From Bacteriovoracaceae bacterium UBA3083 (lineage in GTDB: Bacteria; Bdellovibrionota; Bacteriovoracia; Bacteriovoracales; Bacteriovoracaceae), in assembly GCA_002366565.1 (NCBI GenBank), contig DFBJ01000013.1, positions 372,001 through 436,000 on the forward strand: a DNA stretch of 64,000 nucleotides. The letters run 5' to 3'. Shown piece by piece: positions 58,570 to 64,000 of the stretch (position 1 is its first letter; the number at the start of each line of letters is the position of its first letter). Made by a program: the position numbers and the translations under genes. A model generated the notes under the pieces. The model had not been told where the DNA came from and searched no databases. It was given only the letters and a program-made list of their open reading frames with translations.

Positions 58570-61112
58570 TAGTTATTTCCCTTTAGGGCTTCTTCTTCTT
58601 GCTTTTGTTTTTCAAGCTCTTCTTTTCCGTACTTAGTTTGTTCCCACTCTAGTTTGAACTTACACTTTGCACACTCAAGATGTTTCCCATCTCTCTTAGT
58701 CTCTTTAAAGCCCATGATTCCGTAACCACAAGATGGACAATCCTGAACATATGGCTTAGTCCATGAAGCATTTTCACAGTTAGGATAGTTAGAGCAACCG
58801 TAGAATATTTTTCCGTATCTACTTTTCTTTTCAGCAAATTTACCGACATTACATTCAGGACATTTAATATCTAGAGTATATGGAAGAGTAGTGTCACATT
58901 GAGGATAGTCCTCACATCTAACAAATCTTCCGTACTTACCTTTTTTAACTTCCAGACGCTTACTACATGTTGGGCAATTGTCGTGGAACCAATTCTTTGG
59001 AAGTATTTCATAACTACCATCTAAGTGCTTCTTAAAGTCTTGAGTAGAGTTACAATCAGGGTAATTAGAACAAGCAAAGAATTGCCCATTACGTCCCCAC
59101 TTTATATGATACTCACCATCCTCACATTTTACACAATTGATACCTGTTGGAATCAGTTGCTTCTTGAGGTTCTTCATCTCTTCTTTGGCTTTCTCTAAAG
59201 TAACTTCAAAGTCTTTCCAAAATTCTTTTAAAACTTTCTTGTATTTAATTGTTCCATCTTCAATTTGATCCAGAAGTTCTTCAACACCAGCAGTAAATTT
59301 AATATTCATTACGTTTGGAAAACTTTCAACGAGCATTCTACAAACAACAATACCAAGCTCAGTAGGAAGAAATCTATTCTCTGTTTTTTCAACATACCCT
59401 CTATCTTGGATATTTGAAATAATGGCTGCATAAGTAGATGGTCTACCAATACCAAATTCTTCAAGAGACTTAACTAATGAGGCTTCATTAAATCTTGGAG
59501 GTGGCGATGTCCAATGTTCTTGTTCAGCAGGACCTTCAATTGGAGTGAAGGACTCCCCTTTTTCAATTTCAGGAAGTAATCCACTCTTAACATCTCCAGA
59601 GTCATTATCATCCTCATCTTCTCCACCTTTTCGAGATCTCTTCTCTGCAGCGGCTTCAAGATAAACAGTTCTAAAACCAGGAAATTTAATTATTGAACCG
59701 TTGGCCTTAAAGAAGTGACCCTCTCTCTCCATCATAACAGTAGTTTGGTCAATAATGGCCTGACTCATTTGGGAAGAAATAAATTTATTCCAAATAAGTT
59801 CATAAAGTTTTTGTTGATCTGGCTCTAAATCTCCACGAACAGAATCAGGAGTAAACGCTAGGTTTGTTGGTCGAATGGCCTCATGGGCATCTTGAACCTT
59901 AGAGCTTCCTTTCTTTTTATATTCAATTGGCTCAACAGATAAGTAATCTTTTCCATACTTATCTGAAATAAAAGATCTTACTTCTGCCATTGCTTCAGGA
60001 GCAGTTCTAACAGAGTCAGTTCTCATATAAGTGATAAGACCCTGCATACCGTGTTCAGTAAGCTGAATACCTTCATACAGCTTTTGAGCTGTCATCATTG
60101 TTCTCTTAGCAGTATAACCAAGCTTATTAGCTGCTTCCTGCTGAAGTTTTGATGTTGTGAACGGAGGTGTTGGGTTTTGTTTTCTTTCTTTCTTCTTAAC
60201 GTCTATAACTTCTAGGTCTTTACCTTTAACGTCTTTAAGGATTTTATCTACAAGTTCTTTGTCAGTTAAGTCAGTCTTTTTTGAAGCTGATTCACCGTAG
60301 TACTTTACTTCAAATTTTTGTGCATCTTTTTTACAAACCCCATGGATTGAAAACCATTGCTCAGGAATGAATGCATTAACTTCATCTTCTCTTTCAACAA
60401 TAATTCTAAGAGCAACAGACTGTACTCTACCTGCTGAAATTCCTCTTTGAACCTTATCCCAAAGAATTGGTGAAATTTTATAACCAACGAGTCTATCAAG
60501 AATACGTCTTGTTTGTTGAGACTCGTACATTGATTTATTTAATTCAGTAGGATTTTCAATAGCGTTATTTACTGCAGCCTTTGTTACCGCATTAAATACA
60601 ACTCTATACATCTTCTTTTTCTTACCGATTTCTTCTGCTAAATGGTGAGCGATCGCCTCTCCTTCGCGGTCCATATCGGGAGCGAGGTAGATGGCCTGTG
60701 CATCTTTAGCAAGTTCTTGTATTCTTTCAATCTTATCTTTCTTTCCAGTAATTGGAACAAGATCGATTTGGAAGTTTTCTTTTACATCAACCCCAAGTTT
60801 TGACTTAGGTAGATCTTTAATATGTCCATTCGAAGCAATTACTTGATAGCCACGACCAAGATACTTTTTAATCGTTTTAGCTTTAGAAGGTGACTCCACA
60901 ATTACAAGACTGTAATCACCGAGGTCTCTCTTTCCAGTTTTCTTTTTGCTAGTTTTTTTCTTGGAAGTAGTTTTCTTTGCCGTTTTCTTAGACGCTTTTT
61001 TAGCGACTTTCTTCTTAGCAGTCTTCTTTTTTGAAGTAGCTTTTTTTGCGGCGGTCTTTTTTGCTGTCTTCTTAGAAGATTTTGTTTCTTCTACAGCTTC
61101 TGAGCTGGCCAT
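58569..61112 (-). CDS. topA: DNA topoisomerase I with lysine-rich N-terminal extension
   Basis: A type IA topoisomerase relaxing negative supercoils. The 847 residues from ATG 61112 (AAGGA SD seven bases upstream) begin with an unusual Lys/Ala/Thr/Ser-rich tail of about 50 residues resembling histone-H1-like repeats. The Toprim domain then starts at YSLVIVESPSKAKTI and includes the acidic triad in APDMDREGEA. The active-site Tyr is 362 (GLITYMRTDS). Four C-terminal Cys4 zinc ribbons follow, each with paired CxxC motifs (for example CVKCEDG and CPSCGYG). The frame opens 14 codons further upstream, but that would run through a terminator. Confidence 0.95.
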   Translation of the reverse strand: MASSEAVEETKSSKKTAKKTAAKKATSKKKTAKKKVAKKASKKTAKKTTSKKKTSKKKTGKRDLGDYSLVIVESPSKAKTIKKYLGRGYQVIASNGHIKDLPKSKLGVDVKENFQIDLVPITGKKDKIERIQELAKDAQAIYLAPDMDREGEAIAHHLAEEIGKKKKMYRVVFNAVTKAAVNNAIENPTELNKSMYESQQTRRILDRLVGYKISPILWDKVQRGISAGRVQSVALRIIVEREDEVNAFIPEQWFSIHGVCKKDAQKFEVKYYGESASKKTDLTDKELVDKILKDVKGKDLEVIDVKKKERKQNPTPPFTTSKLQQEAANKLGYTAKRTMMTAQKLYEGIQLTEHGMQGLITYMRTDSVRTAPEAMAEVRSFISDKYGKDYLSVEPIEYKKKGSSKVQDAHEAIRPTNLAFTPDSVRGDLEPDQQKLYELIWNKFISSQMSQAIIDQTTVMMEREGHFFKANGSIIKFPGFRTVYLEAAAEKRSRKGGEDEDDNDSGDVKSGLLPEIEKGESFTPIEGPAEQEHWTSPPPRFNEASLVKSLEEFGIGRPSTYAAIISNIQDRGYVEKTENRFLPTELGIVVCRMLVESFPNVMNIKFTAGVEELLDQIEDGTIKYKKVLKEFWKDFEVTLEKAKEEMKNLKKQLIPTGINCVKCEDGEYHIKWGRNGQFFACSNYPDCNSTQDFKKHLDGSYEILPKNWFHDNCPTCSKRLEVKKGKYGRFVRCEDYPQCDTTLPYTLDIKCPECNVGKFAEKKSRYGKIFYGCSNYPNCENASWTKPYVQDCPSCGYGIMGFKETKRDGKHLECAKCKFKLEWEQTKYGKEELEKQKQEEEALKGNN

Positions 61113-61135
61113 ATGAATATCCTTATTAAAATGAA

Positions 61136-61157
61136 AGGGCGAAGCAAGCTTCACCCT
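61136..61157 (-). terminator. Terminator between the LysM gene and topA
   Basis: On the minus strand AGGGTGAAG, loop CTTG, CTTCGCCCT (one G-U pair) is followed by TTTCATTTTAAT. It lies 41 bp after the LysM-protein stop and 24 bp before the topA ATG. Its position inside the longer possible topA frame supports the shorter topA start. Confidence 0.7.
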
Positions 61158-61197
61158 ATTTTGACTATTAGCATAAATTAAATTCTTATAGAGACTT

Positions 61198-63339
61198 CTA
61201 TAATGTGTCAGTATTTAACAACTCGTCAATCTCTTCAAGATCAAATTCAGTTAAACCGTACGGGTTTTCTTTTGAATTTATATCTTCATCCATATACTTG
61301 AGTCCTGCCTCATTTTCAATATCATTTAATGACTCGAATGCGTCAGGATCTTTTTGAGTAAGGTTACCCTCTACTGTGTCAAGATTCTGCTGCTCTAAGA
61401 ATTTATCCTCATCTACTCGAGCTTCATTAAGTGCTGACTCGGCTTCAACAATCTCTGACTCTAGTCTCTCAAGCTCTAATAAGTCCTTCTCATGGTCTTT
61501 AATGATAGACTTTTCTCTTTCTTGTCTTTCTAGCTCTTCAAGTTCATCATCTGTCAGCTGCACTCTATCTGCTGCTTTGAGTAAATCGTCTGAGATATCA
61601 TCTAAGTTCAGTTCAACATCTAATTCATCAAGTGCATTTTGCTCTGTGGCACTAACTTCTGCTAGATCAACACCTTTTTTAAGCATTGACGCACGTGCTG
61701 CTTGCTCTTCAGTTTTTGAAAGGGCCAAAGTTGCAATTGGGATATCAAGCTTACTATTAGTAATTAAAACTGTTGAGAAGTTATCTGTAAGAGTAATGAC
61801 TACGGCCTCACCTATTTTATATGTAGGATCAGGTGTAATTTTCTTCTCTGTTCCATAATCTTTAAATGAGAATAGTTCAAAGATATTACCTAGCTCTACA
61901 CCATCAGCACGCCCTCTATCTAAATAAACAACATCACCAAATGAGATTCCATTGATCGTATCTTTGAATGTATCAATAATAGCACCTTCAATATTTCTCT
62001 TATTGAAAGTTTTAGTAATTCTATTTATCTTTGGAGTATATACTGTCAGTCTATCTTTTCTAGAAACCATACCAGTCAGATCAAAAACCTCACACTCCCA
62101 AAGATGGTTAATCTTTCTAAGTGCTTTAACCTGCCCTGAAATATAATACTTATAACCTGAACGATCTGAGATAGGATGTGAACTCTTTCCTGCCGCAGAA
62201 TAAACCGAGAACTTATCTCCTGGCTTAACTTTTACAGAGTTATCAAAGTTCACATAAATTTTATCAAACTTCTGGATAAAGATAGCTTCTTTTTGAGTTG
62301 CTTCAATCTCACCTAAATCTTGAACTACATTTGTAGTAATAAAAGTATTTAAGTAAAAACCTTCTTTTACATCAAAAGTGATTCTAGAACTTCTATCAAA
62401 TCCTGAACTATCGTACTCATCACCTGGTTCTTTAATTACAATATCAGGAACCGGTGGATCATATTTCTTATATTCATTTCTTAATTGTAAGTTTCCAATT
62501 TCAAAAAGGTCTTCATATGTATCTACAGAAGCATATTGAAAGTAGGCTCCCTCTGAAATAAGCTTGTTTCTTTCTTTAATCCACTCTGGCTCTACATTCT
62601 CACCAAAAGATGAGAAGTCTAACTGTTTAGACTTAACTCCATCATTGCCACCCTTCTTTGAAGGATTTAAAGCTTCATCAAAAGAGCTAACTTCAATCGA
62701 AGGCATCTCTTCAGAACTACCTGTATCAAATGCTAGAACCATACCTGGTTCAATTTCATGTGGATTTGTAATATGTGGATTTAAAGACCAAATTTTTGAA
62801 TAGTAAAACCCTGATCCAAATAACTGTTGAGAGATCTTCCATAACCAGTCACCCTCTTGAATAATATATCTATCAAGCTTTGAACCTGTAGAGATCTCTT
62901 CCCACTCTTTTGATGGGATCTTAGTTTCAACATACTTCGATAATTCTAAAAGCTCACTTTCTTCCTTACCGACATCGAATATCTCTGTCGTACCAGAAGA
63001 ATCATCAACCATTCTTGTGCTTTCATTTGTGACTGTTACATTTTCTTTTATTATGACTTCAGGATCTTCATCAAGAGTTAGAGTTCCTTTAGCACTTTGA
63101 ACTGGTGCTTCATCTTTCTCTTCAAAGAGAGACTCTCCTACGTCTTCTTTCAACGACTCTAAATCATCTATCTCTTCTAAAGAAGAAAGGTCTATTGCAC
63201 TACTTGCATCACTAGTCTCTTCTCTTAAGACAGAAATATCAGATTCGTCCATTAAATCCAAACCATCTAAATCTTGAGCAAATGAGCTCTGAGAGATCAT
63301 GATAAGTAGAAATAAATTTATTATTTTATTTTTTTTCAT
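61198..63339 (-). CDS. Large exported LysM-domain protein
   Basis: A 713-residue exported protein with a signal peptide ending near residue 21 (SSFAQ). An acidic, Ser/Glu-rich linker (about 25-150) leads to one LysM domain at about 162-212 (YIIQEGDWLWKISQQLFGS, NPHITNPHEIEPGMVL). A long beta-rich region (about 260-560) of unknown family follows, then an acidic coiled coil and a tail (about 600-713). A LysM would tether it to peptidoglycan. No catalytic motif is seen, so a structural or scaffold role is likelier than hydrolysis. It overlaps the upstream TPR gene by one base. Confidence 0.75.
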   Translation of the reverse strand: MKKNKIINLFLLIMISQSSFAQDLDGLDLMDESDISVLREETSDASSAIDLSSLEEIDDLESLKEDVGESLFEEKDEAPVQSAKGTLTLDEDPEVIIKENVTVTNESTRMVDDSSGTTEIFDVGKEESELLELSKYVETKIPSKEWEEISTGSKLDRYIIQEGDWLWKISQQLFGSGFYYSKIWSLNPHITNPHEIEPGMVLAFDTGSSEEMPSIEVSSFDEALNPSKKGGNDGVKSKQLDFSSFGENVEPEWIKERNKLISEGAYFQYASVDTYEDLFEIGNLQLRNEYKKYDPPVPDIVIKEPGDEYDSSGFDRSSRITFDVKEGFYLNTFITTNVVQDLGEIEATQKEAIFIQKFDKIYVNFDNSVKVKPGDKFSVYSAAGKSSHPISDRSGYKYYISGQVKALRKINHLWECEVFDLTGMVSRKDRLTVYTPKINRITKTFNKRNIEGAIIDTFKDTINGISFGDVVYLDRGRADGVELGNIFELFSFKDYGTEKKITPDPTYKIGEAVVITLTDNFSTVLITNSKLDIPIATLALSKTEEQAARASMLKKGVDLAEVSATEQNALDELDVELNLDDISDDLLKAADRVQLTDDELEELERQEREKSIIKDHEKDLLELERLESEIVEAESALNEARVDEDKFLEQQNLDTVEGNLTQKDPDAFESLNDIENEAGLKYMDEDINSKENPYGLTEFDLEEIDELLNTDTL

Positions 63340-64000
63340 TAAGCCTGCTCAAAAAAGTCATGAAGAATTGAATAGTACTTCTGCTTCTTCTTGGATAATT
63401 TTAACTTATCGCTACAAACAATTAATCGCCCTAATACTTTTAGAACAATGCCTGAAAATGCTTCTTTATGAATTATTTCTTCAAAAACTTGCATCGCAAG
63501 ATCATACTCACCTTGGATAAATAAAAGCTCTCCAATTTCGTACTTAGCTCTAACCTTTACTTGTCTAACATTTGAATTCTCAAGCTCTTTCAAAATTGTT
63601 AGAGACTGATCAAATTTATTCTGAGCTGTTAGTACTTGTGCTCTTTCTAGCTTTATAATTTGAGATTCAATTTCTGAAGCAGGTACGTCTACTGGTGGAG
63701 CAACCTTTCGAGAATCTATAGAGTTTCTTTTCTTAGGTAGAGGGTCGCCGCCAAAAACGTCTACTGTCTCAACGAGATCACTACTCTCTTTTGCTTGATT
63801 TAATTGATTAACAATATCTTCAGGGGCCATTGGTGCTGGCTCTTCCTTTACTGGAAGCTGCTTTGTCTTAGATAAGAGTTCATTATATTTCTTCTGTAAT
63901 TGCTCATATTGCTCTTTAGGAACAGTCTGTAGCTTAGCACTTCTGATTTCGTCTTTAGTTTCATTGCTATCATCGCCAAATAAACTTCTTTTACTACTAA
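63339..64000 (-). CDS. TPR-like helical protein, 5' end outside the window
   Basis: The minus-strand frame is open from the stop at 63339 to the window edge, 220 codons with no stop. The visible part has a Lys/Glu-rich helical N-terminal portion (KEQYEQLQKKYNELL near the edge), then a Pro/Val linker and about two TPR-like units (KFDQSLTILKELENSN, GEYDLAMQVFEEIIHKE). An internal ATG at 63830 could start a shorter protein, but the frame upstream has coding character, including a coiled-coil heptad pattern. The one-base overlap with the LysM gene suggests a coupled operon. Confidence 0.65.
   Translation of the reverse strand, partial: SSKRSLFGDDSNETKDEIRSAKLQTVPKEQYEQLQKKYNELLSKTKQLPVKEEPAPMAPEDIVNQLNQAKESSDLVETVDVFGGDPLPKKRNSIDSRKVAPPVDVPASEIESQIIKLERAQVLTAQNKFDQSLTILKELENSNVRQVKVRAKYEIGELLFIQGEYDLAMQVFEEIIHKEAFSGIVLKVLGRLIVCSDKLKLSKKKQKYYSILHDFFEQA

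Noticed and set aside
60930..61090. Direct repeat array at the 5' end of topA
   Set aside because: It is in-frame Lys/Ala/Thr codon repetition within the coding sequence, not an independent element.
61113..61154. Longer topA N-terminus
   Set aside because: It would translate through an intrinsic terminator and lacks an SD; the ATG at 61112 has one.
61376..61858. Plus-strand Ser-rich 160-codon frame inside the LysM-protein gene
   Set aside because: It is the antisense of acidic Glu/Leu codons, has no start context and no family.
1..64000. Insertion sequences, prophage or integrative element
   Set aside because: No transposase, integrase, phage structural gene or flanking attachment repeat was seen; the single tRNA is bordered by ordinary genes with no duplicated 3' end noticed.

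Overview
The window is a dense, AT-rich (roughly one-third GC by eye) bacterial chromosome segment from a Gram-negative, KDO-lipopolysaccharide-making organism. Many predicted lipoproteins, outer-membrane barrels, sensor kinases and short overlapping operons, together with a divergent Tad/Flp pilus locus and several exported wall-active proteins, fit the Bdellovibrionota, most likely a low-GC Bacteriovorax/Halobacteriovorax-type predator or a relative. That assignment is inference from gene content; no rRNA or other phylogenetic marker settles it. I saw no transposase, prophage, CRISPR array or rRNA operon. There is one tRNA gene (Arg, anticodon TCG).

Layout. 1-4.4 kb (minus): guaB followed by the first codons of guaA, a FecR-domain protein with a TPR lipoprotein, and a BtuF-like protein. 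4.5-8.1 kb: a DsbD/ScsB-type reductase (plus), convergent with gpsA and a DUF493 gene. 8.2-11.4 kb: a LuxP-like binding protein coupled to a sensor kinase. 11.4-15.2 kb (minus): kdsB-pyrG-kdsA-kdsC, which makes and activates KDO and supplies its CTP. 15.2-19.2 kb (plus): a small exported protein, a TolC-family protein, an outer-membrane protein and purB. 19.2-21 kb (minus): mannose-1-phosphate guanylyltransferase and a SPOR protein.

21.1-25.7 kb is the most unusual region. It is a compact Tad-like pilus locus: a 59-residue Flp pilin too short for ordinary ORF cut-offs, five small overlapping exported or membrane ORFs, a secretin and a CpaF/TadA ATPase. A tiny basic-protein gene faces the secretin with overlapping start codons. 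A possible TadB/TadC-like platform protein lies at 28.5-29.3 kb behind lysC and ettA.

29.4-34.9 kb: an RlmI-type methyltransferase, a two-component system divergent from a small four-cysteine secreted protein and a di-haem peroxidase lipoprotein. 35-37.9 kb (minus): nuoB-C-D-I without the other complex I genes. 38-43 kb (minus): a secreted HELTH metallopeptidase and a run of LPP20, LpoB-like and TPR lipoproteins. 43.2-46.9 kb (plus): an OmpA-domain coiled-coil protein, two envelope proteins and a PilZ protein. 46.9-52 kb (minus): a DUF2341 lipoprotein, a small barrel, pdxH and a large unknown exported protein. 52.2-54.6 kb (plus): an L,D-transpeptidase, an NlpC/P60-like protein and a pentapeptide-like protein. 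54.6-64 kb (minus): a PAS sensor kinase, two paralogous 123-residue membrane proteins, topA-popT-tRNA-Arg, a LysM protein and a TPR protein cut by the window edge.

Tail-to-tail gene pairs often overlap by about 4 bp, and several place both stop codons inside a perfect inverted repeat. Most start choices below that differ from the longest reading frame rest on a visible Shine-Dalgarno (SD) sequence.
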